DNA from: Propionibacteriales bacterium
GTDB lineage: Bacteria > Actinomycetota > Actinomycetes > Propionibacteriales > Nocardioidaceae
Length of the DNA: 64,000 nt
Direction of reading: 5' to 3'
NCBI GenBank assembly: GCA_026392415.1
Contig: JAPLCC010000056.1
Span: 124,001-188,000, forward strand
The notes under the pieces are model-generated. The model had not been told where the DNA came from and ran no database searches. It was given only the letters and a program-made list of their open reading frames with translations. The translations under genes and the position numbers were made by a program. Shown in pieces: positions 24,390-35,367 of this stretch; the first letter of the stretch is position 1; every line of letters begins with the position of its first letter.

Positions 24390-25583
24390 TCAGTCGCGAA
24401 CTCTGAGCCGCTTCCCCTCGACGTCGTAGGTGTACTTATCGATCTCGTCCGACATGATCAGCTCGACGGCCTGGTCGATCACCGACAACGGGACGTCGAA
24501 CCACTCGGACGGGTCGTAGTCGCGTCCCTTGCGGTCGATTTGAGTGATATCGAGCCTTACCTGAGCGAAAACCTTGTGGAGAAAGTTTTCGAGTGCCGAC
24601 GTCCTCATGTTGTAGGTGCGGTAGTTCGCGATCACCTGGACCGGCGCCATCAGATAGGTCGGCGATATTGCAGCGTTCTTGATTCGCTTCTCGACTGCAT
24701 CGCGCGTGAACCCGATCTTGTGCAGGTCCGTCATTCCGGTGATCTGTGGATCCTTGCTCAGCGACCGAAGCACATAGATGTAGCCGCTCACCACATCGTC
24801 GGTGAGGATCTCAGGCGTCTGGACCTGCGTCACGATCTGGCCAGCTTCGTCGCCACCGAGCCTGATCCCTAGAGACTGCCGGTACATCGATGACTCGGTG
24901 CCGTTCTCGAAGATGCAGCGAAGGCGTTCTCGCTTGTTCTCACGCACCGTCGTCTTCTTGTACTCGGTCTCGCCCACTTCGGCGATGAACAGCATGACAC
25001 CGTTGAGAACGAAGAAGGCGCCTGGAACGATGTGGGTCATGCCGGGATACGGCAGGAGCTTGCTCGTGCCTTCGCGCAGCTCGATGTGCTTTTGCTTGAA
25101 CAGCTGGTCGAACTGTTCAAAGTCGTCTGCCTTCTGCCGGCGAGCGACCTCGACGGTGTCGAATTGTTGGCGGCGCACCGGCAGTTCTGAAACGTCGAGC
25201 AACCCGGACTCGTCGTCGAGTAGGTCGAGGTCGTCATCTTCCAGCAGAGCTTCAAGCGAAGAGGGGGGCTCATGAGTCTCGAGGAGTCCGAACTCGTCGA
25301 GTAGTTTCAACGCCTCAATCTTCGCGTCGTTGGCGAGGATGCCATCCAAGCGGGCGCCTAACTTGCGTTCAGCGATCTCGCGGGTCTGTGAGTCCGGGAT
25401 TCTGCCGTGGCTTCGACGGAACTCCACGATCTCTATAAATCCGCGCTCCAGGCGGTCGTTGGCAGTGACCTTTTGGGGCTTCTCCGGAGCGTCAAGCAGA
25501 CCATCGACGTCGGAGTCGAGCAGCGCCTCGATGCTGACCGGGAACTCGTAGTCGGCCGGGCCGACGCTAGCTTCGCCGGTCAT
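24390..25583 (-). CDS. GIY-YIG (T5orf172-type) nuclease of a three-gene restriction-like system
   Basis: A 397-residue protein. The C-terminal domain (about 262-345) is a GIY-YIG nuclease of the T5orf172 type: GYIYVLRS, DLHKIGFT, an Arg in RDAVEKRI and a catalytic Glu in SALENFLHKVF. The N-terminal 150 residues are acidic with repeated Leu-Leu-Asp stretches (EALLDSDVDGLLD, EALLEDDDLDLLDDESGLLD), perhaps contact segments for partners. The ATG overlaps the helicase stop (ATGA at 25580-25583). It is the third gene of the methyltransferase-helicase-nuclease operon and would cut unmodified DNA. Confidence 0.82.
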   Translation of the reverse strand: MTGEASVGPADYEFPVSIEALLDSDVDGLLDAPEKPQKVTANDRLERGFIEIVEFRRSHGRIPDSQTREIAERKLGARLDGILANDAKIEALKLLDEFGLLETHEPPSSLEALLEDDDLDLLDDESGLLDVSELPVRRQQFDTVEVARRQKADDFEQFDQLFKQKHIELREGTSKLLPYPGMTHIVPGAFFVLNGVMLFIAEVGETEYKKTTVRENKRERLRCIFENGTESSMYRQSLGIRLGGDEAGQIVTQVQTPEILTDDVVSGYIYVLRSLSKDPQITGMTDLHKIGFTRDAVEKRIKNAAISPTYLMAPVQVIANYRTYNMRTSALENFLHKVFAQVRLDITQIDRKGRDYDPSEWFDVPLSVIDQAVELIMSDEIDKYTYDVEGKRLRVRD

Positions 25584-27556
25584 TCTTCGTCTGCCATCTG
25601 AGTAGCACGTTGGTCAGCGAGGTGCTGCTGCTTGCGCTTTTGTAGGTAGAGGACCGCCTCGGCGTATCGCTTCTCGGTCGGGTCCTCCGACCGCACGTTG
25701 GGCTTTCGTCCGTTGACCTTCGCCCAGGCTTGGATCTTCGGGAAGAGGGCGAAGGCTTCATCGTCCGTGAACTCAACTCTCGTCGCAGTGATTGCGTCCG
25801 AGATGATCCGCAACACGCTTGGTGTGACCGACTTGGACATGACCTCGAAGGCCCGCTGGAACGGGTTGACCGAGTCGATCAAGTTGATGTTGATGTCGTC
25901 GATATTGACGAACTTCTCGGCCATCTTGATGAACCGCTTGTCGCCGACCTCCCGGACCTCTCCGTTCTTGATCACCGAATCCACCACGACCTGTTGGCGT
26001 AGCTCCTCAACCTGCGACTCGTCCAAGTCGGGGTACCGCTCACGAATGATCTTCGGGATCAGCACCTTGTTGGTCGTCTCCGGATCCACAGAGCCCGCCG
26101 CAGCCCTAGCGAAGGTGTCATCTTGAAGGATCGTCGCCTTCAGATCATTGAGGTCGGTCTTGACGATTTGCTTGACGCGATCTGTCGAAGGCTCCTTGAA
26201 GCCCTTGATCCTGATGACTCCCGGCGCATTCGCGCCATCGTCGTCGGCGCGCTTGGTCTTGAACGTGAAGTTCTGCGCCAACACCTGTTCCATCAGGAGC
26301 GAGGCAGTGATGGCCTTGAGCATGTTGTTGACCGACACCTTCACCTCGCCTTGGGAGCCGTCGGGCTCGGCGATCAGGTTCGTGAACTGAGCATGCGCCT
26401 TGCCTGGGCTGTCCCGGGTGACGCGGCCGATGATCTGGATGACCTCGGTCAGAGATGCTCGGTATCCGACGGTGAGCGCGTGTTCGGCGAAGGGCCAGTC
26501 GAAACCTTCCTTGGCCATGCCGAGCGCGAGGATCACGTCCACACTGTCGCGATCCTTGGAGGCATACGTGGAGAGGTAGTGCAGGGTGTCTGCACGCTTC
26601 TTCTGATTGGTGTCGTCGACGAGATCAGCTACGCGCACGATGGCCCCGGTGTCGCCCCGGCGGATGCTGATGATCCCGGTGTCGGGGTCGGTGGACTCGA
26701 CGTGACCGATAGAGTCGATGATGAATCCGACCTCTTCGATCTTGTCTTTGGTGGACTCGCCCGAGTTCACGTTCGGGATGTGGACGATGGTCTTCTTGTC
26801 CAGGTCGAACACCTCGCCGATCGCGTCGGTGTAGCGGCCTTGGTAGAAGTGGTGGCCGATGCCGAGGGACTTCAGATGCTCGTAGCCATTGAGTTGGTCG
26901 TAGTAGTTGAAGGTGACCGGCGTGAACCGTGCCTCCTCCTCCGCAGACAGCACAGGAACCGAGTCGCCGCGGAAGTATGAGCCTGTCATCGCGACGATGT
27001 GCACGTCAGAGCCGTTCATCACCTCGCGCAGCAGTGACCCGAGGCGGTTAGCTTCAATGTCGGCAGAGACGTGGTGAAACTCGTCGATCGCTAGCACCGC
27101 GTCGTCGAAAGCCTCGGGCGCCAGCTTTTCGAAAGCAAACCGCAGCGTCGCGTGCGTGCAAATCAGCACGGCGTCGGGGCCGTTCAGAAAGTCGATGAAG
27201 GCACCGACCTTGCCCTGCGAAGAGCCCGGATCGCACAGATTATGCTCGGGCTTGACTTCCCAGTCCGCGAAGAATCCGAACTTCGTCAGACTGGTCGAGG
27301 AGAACGACGCCCCGATCGAACGTTCTGGGACAGCGACAATGACCTTCTTCCGCCCTTGGTTGAAGAGCTTGTCCAATGCGACGAACATCAGCGCACGCGA
27401 CTTGCCCGACGCCGGAGGCGCCTTTACCAAGAGGTGCTGGGCATCGCGCTGAGCGAAGACCCGCTGCTGCATCTCACGCATCCCCAAGCCGTCAGTGTTT
27501 ACCGACGCTTTGGTCTGGGCGTACGTCACGTCTACAACGTTGAGCGGCTTGTTCAC
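25580..27556 (-). CDS. DEAD/DEAH-like helicase of the three-gene restriction-like system
   Basis: A 658-residue superfamily 2 helicase/translocase. Walker A is the variant APPASGKS (46-53), motif II is DEFH (about 157-161), motif III is MTGSYFRGD, and the second RecA lobe has MAKEGFDWPFAEHALTVGYRAS followed by motif VI VIQIIGRVTRDSPGKA. The C-terminal 250 residues are specific and unrecognised. It starts at GTG 27556, 13 bases after the methyltransferase stop, and overlaps the GIY-YIG gene. In type I/III-like systems such proteins move DNA between recognition and cleavage. Confidence 0.85.
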   Translation of the reverse strand: MNKPLNVVDVTYAQTKASVNTDGLGMREMQQRVFAQRDAQHLLVKAPPASGKSRALMFVALDKLFNQGRKKVIVAVPERSIGASFSSTSLTKFGFFADWEVKPEHNLCDPGSSQGKVGAFIDFLNGPDAVLICTHATLRFAFEKLAPEAFDDAVLAIDEFHHVSADIEANRLGSLLREVMNGSDVHIVAMTGSYFRGDSVPVLSAEEEARFTPVTFNYYDQLNGYEHLKSLGIGHHFYQGRYTDAIGEVFDLDKKTIVHIPNVNSGESTKDKIEEVGFIIDSIGHVESTDPDTGIISIRRGDTGAIVRVADLVDDTNQKKRADTLHYLSTYASKDRDSVDVILALGMAKEGFDWPFAEHALTVGYRASLTEVIQIIGRVTRDSPGKAHAQFTNLIAEPDGSQGEVKVSVNNMLKAITASLLMEQVLAQNFTFKTKRADDDGANAPGVIRIKGFKEPSTDRVKQIVKTDLNDLKATILQDDTFARAAAGSVDPETTNKVLIPKIIRERYPDLDESQVEELRQQVVVDSVIKNGEVREVGDKRFIKMAEKFVNIDDININLIDSVNPFQRAFEVMSKSVTPSVLRIISDAITATRVEFTDDEAFALFPKIQAWAKVNGRKPNVRSEDPTEKRYAEAVLYLQKRKQQHLADQRATQMADEE

Positions 27557-27569
27557 TTCTTCGTCCCCC

Positions 27570-30248
27570 TCATGCCTCGTCTGCCGTCATGGCGTCGAAC
27601 ATTGCGAACAGGTCCGACAACCTCTGCTCATCGGTCTCGTATCCACTCTTGGAGTAGATCGAATCCACCAGCGCATCAACCTCAGCGTGCGCGGTGCGCA
27701 GGTCCTCAGGCATCCGGTCCGGGGCATAGAGCTCACCGAGAGTGAGGTCACAGTGGTACTCACGCACGTCCAGCACCCGGAGCGCAGCGAGGTTGAGCTC
27801 CTCCTTCGCCCTCATCGCCAGAGGGGGAACCGGGAGATTGTTGTATACGATCGTGTTGGAGTATCGATAGTCCGTCTTGAGACGACCACAGACGGCTCGT
27901 GTCCAAACCATGTGCATGCGGGACGTCAGGATCGCGAACACCCAAGGCTCGGCGTCGTACACACCGAACGCAGCATCTGAGATCACGACCGACTCGTCCA
28001 GGTAACCCACGGGAATGTAATCCCGATTCTCCGAGCTATGCCTGGGCACAATGATCGAGTCCGTTGGTTTGTAGGCAGGTTGCTTGAACTGCCACGGCCT
28101 CTCTGCGAAAGCTTGGGTCGGGGCGTCCCGTCGCCCGCGTCGAAACTCGGCGACCCTCTCGAACCGTGCCTCGAGCGCCGAGATGGACATCGCGGCGCTG
28201 GCGTCAGCCGGCTCTACCCACACGCAGTACCGCTCACCGTCGTTGATGAACGAAGTTGCATCCATGTATCTCAAAATGAACCGGCTCGCTTCGGGATCCT
28301 TGGCGAGCACCTCAGCCCGGTCGCGAGCATCAAGAATCAGGTGACCACCGTCTGATGGCTGCGACCCCCGGACCATTCGCGGTAGCCCGACACCGAGCGG
28401 CCTCGAGCGGCGCCCGATGTCCACGCTCGGGGCATCCGCGAGGTACCCATTGATGTTGGCTGCTGAGATCTGGAGATCGTCGGTGTAGATAAACTTTGGC
28501 GCGCTAGATGCGTTTCGCAGGCTAATGACGGCCACCGTGACTCCTGCGTTCCGCTTGGCGTTGTTCTCCCATTTGAACGATGTGTATGCGAACCCGATTT
28601 CGATTCCGTCGGCGAGGACCGTCGGGAACATCAGGCCAACATGATCACCCTGGGCGACGGAGTTCGTCGTAACGAATGCCAGCGCAGAGCGGGTTCCTCG
28701 GATGTAGTCAGCGCCCTTGACGAACCAAAGTGCGATGTAGTCGAGATTCTTCGAGAATTCCCTGCGTCCAAAGGCGTGGCCGAAGTCTGCCTTCTGATCG
28801 TCCGATTGCATGCTTGACCCGACGTAGGGAGGGTTGCCGATCAGAAAGATCTCCTGATCGCCGTCGTTGGGACACACAGACTCCCAGTCCGTTCGCGCAG
28901 CGTTGCCCTCACGAATCTGACCAGTCTCCTTGAGCGGGATCAGTGGGATGGAGAGGTTGAACTTCTCCTTGAACTCAGCGTTCATCTGGTGCTTGGCGAT
29001 CCACAGCGACAGGATCGCGACCTCGACCGCGAAGTCGTCGAGCTCGATGCCGTAGAAGTGCTCGATGTTGATCTTCGACTCGGCGTACAGGACTTGGTAG
29101 TTGACGTCGATCTCGGCGAGCCGCTCGAGGATCGCGTGCTCGAGGCGGCGCAACTCTTTGTAGGCGATGATCAGAAAGTTCCCGGATCCGCAGGCGGGAT
29201 CGAAGACCTTGATCTGGCTGATGCGGTCCAACAATGCCTCGAGCCTCCGCCGCGAGTCGTACGCAGCGTCGAACTCATCCTTGAGTGCGTTGAGGAACAA
29301 CGGCTCGATGGTCTTCAGGATGTTTGGCACTGACGTGTAGTGCTGGCCGAGGTCGGAGCGCTTGTCGTTCGTAACGATGGCCTGGAACATCGACCCGAAG
29401 ATATCCGGGTTGATCTCGCGCCAGATCAGCGTGCCCAGCTCGATGAGGAGCTTCCGCGCTTGCTTGGTGAACATCGGAACGACGTGCTCCGCCGCGACCG
29501 TGAACAGTCGTCCGTTGACGTAAGGGAACTCTCGAAGGTGGTGCGGCTTGTCGCCGGTGCGCGGAGTGTCCAGCGCCCTGAACAGGTCAGATAAGAAGTC
29601 CGCTACGTCGGATCCGTCCGCCTGGGTGTGGCTGCCGACTGCATTGGTGAACTGGTTCTCGCTGAAAATGGCGGTGTCCTCGGCGAAGAAGCAGAACAAC
29701 AGGCGGGTGAAGAACACGTTCAGGGAGTGGCGCCCGAATGGGTCGACGAGGATCTCTGGGTTAGCGGCGAGCAGTTCGTCGAAGAGCTTGCCCATCCGGT
29801 CGGCGGCCTTGACGTCGGCGTGCGCCTCAGCGACGTACTGAGCCTTCTCCATGCCGGCCCATGGCAGGAAGAAGGTGAAGTGCTGGTCGATATCTGCGAT
29901 CGGCACCATGAGGTTCTCGCCGGTCTTTGTGTCGACGGCGAGCAGCTCGGTGTAGTCGCTCACGATGACGAAGCGTGGGCGGTAGCGCACAACCGCTAGC
30001 GAGGCCCGGAGGTCGTCGATCACCGCGAGGGGATCCGAAGTCGTTTCCTTGAAATAGACGACGTTCTTCTGAGCGACCTCTGTATCGGGGTCCTCTGCAA
30101 CGTTCAGCGAGCCGTTCCGCAGGCGGGTGATGTTCCCCTGGGAACGTCCGTAGGCAAGGAGAAGTTCGAAGATGAACTCGCGGTCGTAGGCCGCCCGCCC
30201 ACCCAGAGGTGCGACGCGCTCTTGGACCGACTTTAGATTCAACTTCAC
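27570..30248 (-). CDS. MmeI-like class I DNA adenine methyltransferase
   Basis: An 892-residue protein. The N-terminal 230 residues carry the MmeI-family features FVIVSDYTELLAVD and NVFFTRLLFCFFAEDTAIF. The methyltransferase core has DPACGSGNFL (SAM binding, about 350) and NPPY (catalytic, about 473), followed by a target-recognition region rich in aromatic residues. In MmeI-type enzymes the N-terminus holds an E-x-K nuclease motif; the corresponding place here reads NVVYFKETTSD, with the acidic residue apparently lost. Cutting may therefore be done by the GIY-YIG partner. The GTG at 30248 sits 7 bases from AGAGGA; a TTG one codon earlier is possible. Confidence 0.85.
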   Translation of the reverse strand: MKLNLKSVQERVAPLGGRAAYDREFIFELLLAYGRSQGNITRLRNGSLNVAEDPDTEVAQKNVVYFKETTSDPLAVIDDLRASLAVVRYRPRFVIVSDYTELLAVDTKTGENLMVPIADIDQHFTFFLPWAGMEKAQYVAEAHADVKAADRMGKLFDELLAANPEILVDPFGRHSLNVFFTRLLFCFFAEDTAIFSENQFTNAVGSHTQADGSDVADFLSDLFRALDTPRTGDKPHHLREFPYVNGRLFTVAAEHVVPMFTKQARKLLIELGTLIWREINPDIFGSMFQAIVTNDKRSDLGQHYTSVPNILKTIEPLFLNALKDEFDAAYDSRRRLEALLDRISQIKVFDPACGSGNFLIIAYKELRRLEHAILERLAEIDVNYQVLYAESKINIEHFYGIELDDFAVEVAILSLWIAKHQMNAEFKEKFNLSIPLIPLKETGQIREGNAARTDWESVCPNDGDQEIFLIGNPPYVGSSMQSDDQKADFGHAFGRREFSKNLDYIALWFVKGADYIRGTRSALAFVTTNSVAQGDHVGLMFPTVLADGIEIGFAYTSFKWENNAKRNAGVTVAVISLRNASSAPKFIYTDDLQISAANINGYLADAPSVDIGRRSRPLGVGLPRMVRGSQPSDGGHLILDARDRAEVLAKDPEASRFILRYMDATSFINDGERYCVWVEPADASAAMSISALEARFERVAEFRRGRRDAPTQAFAERPWQFKQPAYKPTDSIIVPRHSSENRDYIPVGYLDESVVISDAAFGVYDAEPWVFAILTSRMHMVWTRAVCGRLKTDYRYSNTIVYNNLPVPPLAMRAKEELNLAALRVLDVREYHCDLTLGELYAPDRMPEDLRTAHAEVDALVDSIYSKSGYETDEQRLSDLFAMFDAMTADEA

Positions 30249-30369
30249 CAAAGAATCCTCTCAATGACAGAGGTGGGGCATAGTGCCGTACCCCTGGGAG
30301 GCCGCGATGTCTTGATCTTCAGACAGGTTGCCCATGATGCCTGGGACTGCTCCGCTGTACGTCCGCTGG

Positions 30370-30825
30370 CTAGGGATTCGATCTGATCGGCTCACCGGGC
30401 GCCCATACCTGAAGCGTCCCGCCGAGGATCTGTCCCGACATTGACCAGCCGTCCGGGACGTAGGCGACGCACGCAGTGGCTCCGGTCAGGAGTTCGACGG
30501 TCCCAACCTGTATAACGCCGCGACCCACGTCCTTGTTGACAGTCTTGATTGCGCGTGTGCAGGCATCGTTGTCGTCAAGCGCGAGAACCTCTCCATGATG
30601 CGACGGCCCGGTGCATGACCACTCAATCCGCAATGAGTCGTTCAGGTCATCGAGGTCGCGGTCGGAACTGAGAACGAGGCAATCGCCAACAGCGACCTCA
30701 GCCGATCGCTCCAAGGCTGCCTGATTCTCACTATGGCTTGCAAACCAAATGAGAGCGGTGAAGAGTGCCGCGCCAACCAGCAAGACACCGACCAGGGTCA
30801 CGGCACCTCGACGAAACCACCTCAT
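30370..30825 (-). CDS. Membrane-anchored extracytoplasmic protein, unknown
   Basis: A 151-residue protein with a basic start (MRWFRRGAV), one transmembrane helix (about 8-29) and an outer domain with four Cys (GDCLVLSS, EWSCTG, DACTRA, TACVAY) that may pair as disulphides. It resembles small septum-formation-like or DUF4190-linked secreted domains of actinobacteria only in general style. The start ATG 30825 was chosen over upstream extensions because the signal anchor begins there. It lies between the restriction-like operon and the XRE repressor on the same strand. Confidence 0.55.
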   Translation of the reverse strand: MRWFRRGAVTLVGVLLVGAALFTALIWFASHSENQAALERSAEVAVGDCLVLSSDRDLDDLNDSLRIEWSCTGPSHHGEVLALDDNDACTRAIKTVNKDVGRGVIQVGTVELLTGATACVAYVPDGWSMSGQILGGTLQVWAPGEPIRSNP

Positions 30826-30883
30826 GGCGAATCCTCGTCGGCCCAAATCGTCATGCTGTGACCGTACCCGCGGCGCAGGGTGC

Positions 30884-31114
30884 CTACTCGACATCCCGAA
30901 AGAGCTCATTGATGTTGATACCGAGAGCTCGAGCCAGCGCGACATAGGTCGTAACGCTGCTGTTCACCTGACCCCGTTCGATCCGGGACAGGTGGGCAAC
31001 CCCAAGGGACGCCTTATGTGCGAGTTCGTCCTGTTTCAGTCCGGCTCGACCACGTTCGGCCTTCAGATTGCGTCCGATCCGCAGAAGAACAGCGGTCGCG
31101 TCGTCGGATTCCAT
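30884..31114 (-). CDS. XRE-family (Cro/C1-type) repressor
   Basis: A 76-residue protein (86 if GTG 31144 is used) that consists almost only of an HTH_3 domain: LKQDELAHKASLGVAHLSRIERGQVNSSVTTYVALARALGINI. Such small proteins repress phage-like or restriction-modification genes. A 23-bp near-perfect dyad lies at 31159-31181 just upstream, a likely autoregulatory operator. As a C-protein-like regulator it could time expression of the methyltransferase operon downstream on the same strand; that link is inference. Confidence 0.8.
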   Translation of the reverse strand: MESDDATAVLLRIGRNLKAERGRAGLKQDELAHKASLGVAHLSRIERGQVNSSVTTYVALARALGININELFRDVE

Positions 31115-31158
31115 GTCCGACCCAGCCTGTTGGCTCAGGACCACGAACTGAATATCTG

Positions 31159-31181
31159 ATCAAGCATGCAGCATGCCTGAT
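31159..31181. promoter_or_regulatory. 23-bp operator dyad between the XRE gene and the divergent gene
   Basis: Arms ATCAAGCATGC and GCATGCCTGAT flank a single central A and match in 10 of 11 positions. The palindromic GCATGC occurs twice. The site lies 45 bases before the XRE ATG (15 before the alternative GTG), where C1-type repressors commonly bind. Confidence 0.65.
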
Positions 31182-31400
31182 ACTGCTATTCTCATGCCGC
31201 GAAGATCGAAGGAAGAGCCCCAACGGCCGTCGGCATCAAGCGAACGAGCAACGGCACTGATGGCTCGCCATGCAGCTCCACTCGGCCAGCAAGTTGCCCA
31301 GATGGCAGCGACCGTACTGAGGGCTAGAGCGCAGCATGCGGTTCGGGACGTCCGCTTCCTGGCGGCTAGGGAGTTCCATGCGTCCCCCAGAGGAGGACAG

Positions 31401-31847
31401 ATGGGCAAGCCACCGCCGAGAAGTTTGTTCGTAATTCCGGGCTGGTTCCCGGACACCGAAGACCCCAACCGAGAGTGGTACTGGGACGGCTCTGACTACA
31501 CCGAAGAGCGCAAGAAGCCGAGGCCAGAGGCACCCGCCAAGGTCAAGTCAGCTCGGAAGATGCCGAGGATCTACTGGTCCCGGATCTCGATCGGCACTGT
31601 GCTCCTGACCTTGGTTGCTTCATTCTTGGCATTCTCGGTCATCCCCATCATCCTTCTTGGCGACAAGATCGACGGCAACACCGGGATGTCAGTTCTGACG
31701 ACGCTGACCTTGGTGGGGTGGGGAGTCTTCTTCGTCTTGGCAATCATGGTCAGCCCAGACGAGATCAAGTGCGCTAAGTGCGGCACGCGCTTCAAGTCCG
31801 GGTACACGACCTGCCGGAAGTGCGGTCACACGTACGCCAAGCGATGA
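31401..31847 (+). CDS. DUF2510-like membrane protein with zinc ribbon
   Basis: A 148-residue protein. It begins with PGWFPDTEDPNREWYWDGSDYT, the DUF2510 pattern (GWYPDP...RYWDG..WT) common in actinobacterial membrane proteins. Two transmembrane helices follow (about 60-85 and 95-120), then a C-terminal zinc ribbon CAKCGTRFKSGYTTCRKCGH. The ATG 31401 has a good AGGAGG site. The frame is open 76 codons further upstream to the operator at 31173, so a longer form cannot be excluded. It is the last gene before attR. Confidence 0.65.
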   Translation: MGKPPPRSLFVIPGWFPDTEDPNREWYWDGSDYTEERKKPRPEAPAKVKSARKMPRIYWSRISIGTVLLTLVASFLAFSVIPIILLGDKIDGNTGMSVLTTLTLVGWGVFFVLAIMVSPDEIKCAKCGTRFKSGYTTCRKCGHTYAKR

Positions 31848-31904
31848 CGCTGCTACGCTCCCTTTAGGTACAAATCACCGAGCGTTTCCGCAGGTCAGAG
31901 CACT

Positions 31905-33497
<1,593 letters not shown>

Positions 33498-33501
<4 letters not shown>

Positions 33502-34115
33502 GGGCGAATCGTATCGGCGTCCCGCCCGCTCTCCGAACTCGTACCGGCCGCCCGGACCACGCGCTGCACGCGCCGTGAGCTGATCACGACGTAGGCGGCT
33601 CCGCACAGCCCCAGCAGACCCAACCAGGGGAGCAGCCACCACGGTCCGGCGTGTGCGGCCGCATCGCAGTCCGGCCACCTGATCCAGCCATACAGTCCGA
33701 CCAGCATCGGCCCCCAGTACCAGAGGCCGAGGATCGCGCTGAAGAGCCCGGCCACACCGACGAAACCGAGCACGACGCCGGCTCCGGCTGCCGTCCAGCC
33801 AGCCACACCCACGCACACGGCGACCGGGGTCGCGACCACCACGAGCCCTGCGAACCGCAACGCGAAGAGTCGGGCCGGATGCGTCGCCGAGAGGAGGGTC
33901 AAGTCAGGCGTGCGGTCCACCAGAGGGAAGGCAAGCGCGATCGCTGCAAGCCCCGGCACCATGTGCAGCACGAAGACGATGTCGCGCACGCCGGGAAGGT
34001 CGACCACCACGTCGCCGACGAGAAGCGCAAGGCCGCCGAGGGCGAGCGCGGCCAGGAACGCCACGCCCAGTGCCCACGCCCGCACGACCGCAGGGGCGCG
34101 GCTATCCGGGGTCAT
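33498..34115 (-). CDS. Polytopic membrane protein, third component of an ABC-type unit
   Basis: A 205-residue hydrophobic protein with about six membrane segments and a basic C-terminal tail. No family recognised. Its ATG (34115) lies inside the end of the permease-like gene (14-base overlap) and its stop overlaps the guaA start, so it is coupled on both sides. The context, after an ABC ATPase and a permease-like protein, suggests a second membrane subunit or an immunity-type protein. Confidence 0.6.
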
Positions 34116-35367
34116 CAGGCAGCGCAAGTTGATCGAAGGCGCACTCCGTCAGTTGGCGGTAAGTCGTCCGGATCCACGGGGCCTGGACACCGATGTCGCT
34201 GGTCAACCAGGCGTAGTCCCACCGGTCCGGGTCCGGCTCCAGGATGCCCGCCTTGATCTGCAGCCAGCGGCCGAGCAGGGCACGCACCTCGACGGACAGG
34301 TACCGCGGCCCGGAGCCGTAGTCGGCAGAACAGTTCGACGAAGGCCTGACGAGAGAATCGGTCGCGCGATCGTCGCTCACCGTGCTTCGCGATTCGCTGT
34401 CCAGAAGCACGACATCGCCCTCGGAAGGTCTCGCGCTCAGATATGACTGAGCAAACCGGTCCGGCATCGGGACATCCAGATCGATCAGCGCTTCGGCCTG
34501 TTGCTCCATCCGCCTCGTAAGATCACGCAAGGGGCGCGGGGTCTCTTCGTACACGCACACGCGCGGCGCCGTCCCAGCACAGGTCAGGGGCGGGTCCGCA
34601 ATTGACGTGTAGCGACCATCGTTGTCCGTCGGCGCGTGGAACCAGCCCACTATTAACGCTGCCACCCCCATCCCGACGAGCCCCTGCCGCAGCCAGGTCG
34701 ACAAGAAGATCCGGGGTTGAGCGAGCGCGACCACGACCAGGGCAATGCCGATCGCCGCAATGCCCGGACACACAACCGGCCACACAGCGAATCCCTGGCC
34801 GCTCAGGCTGCCCGAAGTGCCGCCGGTGTTGAAGACCTCGGGAAACACTCCGACCGCCGTCAGCAGGAAGAGAAGGTAGCCACCAACCACGGCCAACGGA
34901 GCCAGCCATGCCCGTCCGCTCGTGAATCCGATCGCCGCGCCGATCGCCGTGTGCGCCCCCAACATGATGAGCGAGGGGGCCAGGATCCACGCGAACTCCC
35001 AGTACGACGGCACACCTGCGAGGGTTGCCACCGTCGTCGTGACGAGAGTCAGGGCGAGCAGCGCCGCCGAAGCCAGCGCCCAGATCGCCAACCCTGGCTG
35101 GAGCCAGTGGAGCCAGTCCCGCCTGCTCTGCAGCAAGACCTCGCTCATCGCAGAGCGTCGCAACCGGGCATAGGCCAGACAGGCGGCTCCGGCAGCGATC
35201 GGACCCATGAGGGCCGTTGCGCCGGCACAGAAGTCAAACGCCTGTTTCCAGGAACCGACCAGGTCGGGGAATCGGTTCCCGATCCACGCGGCACCCGCCG
35301 CCAGGAGCAGCCCGAACTGGAGCAGGACCGCCCGCCGATCACCCAGCCAAGTCACCCACACCTTCAT
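34102..35367 (-). CDS. ABC-2-like permease with extracytoplasmic C-terminal domain
   Basis: A 421-residue protein with about seven membrane segments in the first 265 residues and a soluble domain of about 150 residues at the end (CAGTAPRVCVYEETPRPLRDL onward). It starts at ATG 35367 and overlaps the ABC ATPase stop. It is the likely membrane partner of that ATPase. The outer domain has a few Cys and could recognise an exported peptide or protein. Family not recognised beyond the general layout. Confidence 0.65.
   Translation of the reverse strand: MKVWVTWLGDRRAVLLQFGLLLAAGAAWIGNRFPDLVGSWKQAFDFCAGATALMGPIAAGAACLAYARLRRSAMSEVLLQSRRDWLHWLQPGLAIWALASAALLALTLVTTTVATLAGVPSYWEFAWILAPSLIMLGAHTAIGAAIGFTSGRAWLAPLAVVGGYLLFLLTAVGVFPEVFNTGGTSGSLSGQGFAVWPVVCPGIAAIGIALVVVALAQPRIFLSTWLRQGLVGMGVAALIVGWFHAPTDNDGRYTSIADPPLTCAGTAPRVCVYEETPRPLRDLTRRMEQQAEALIDLDVPMPDRFAQSYLSARPSEGDVVLLDSESRSTVSDDRATDSLVRPSSNCSADYGSGPRYLSVEVRALLGRWLQIKAGILEPDPDRWDYAWLTSDIGVQAPWIRTTYRQLTECAFDQLALPDDPG

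Noticed and set aside
31173..31400. N-terminal extension of the DUF2510-like gene
   Set aside because: Open but without recognisable features; a good ribosome site precedes ATG 31401 and the DUF2510 motif begins there.
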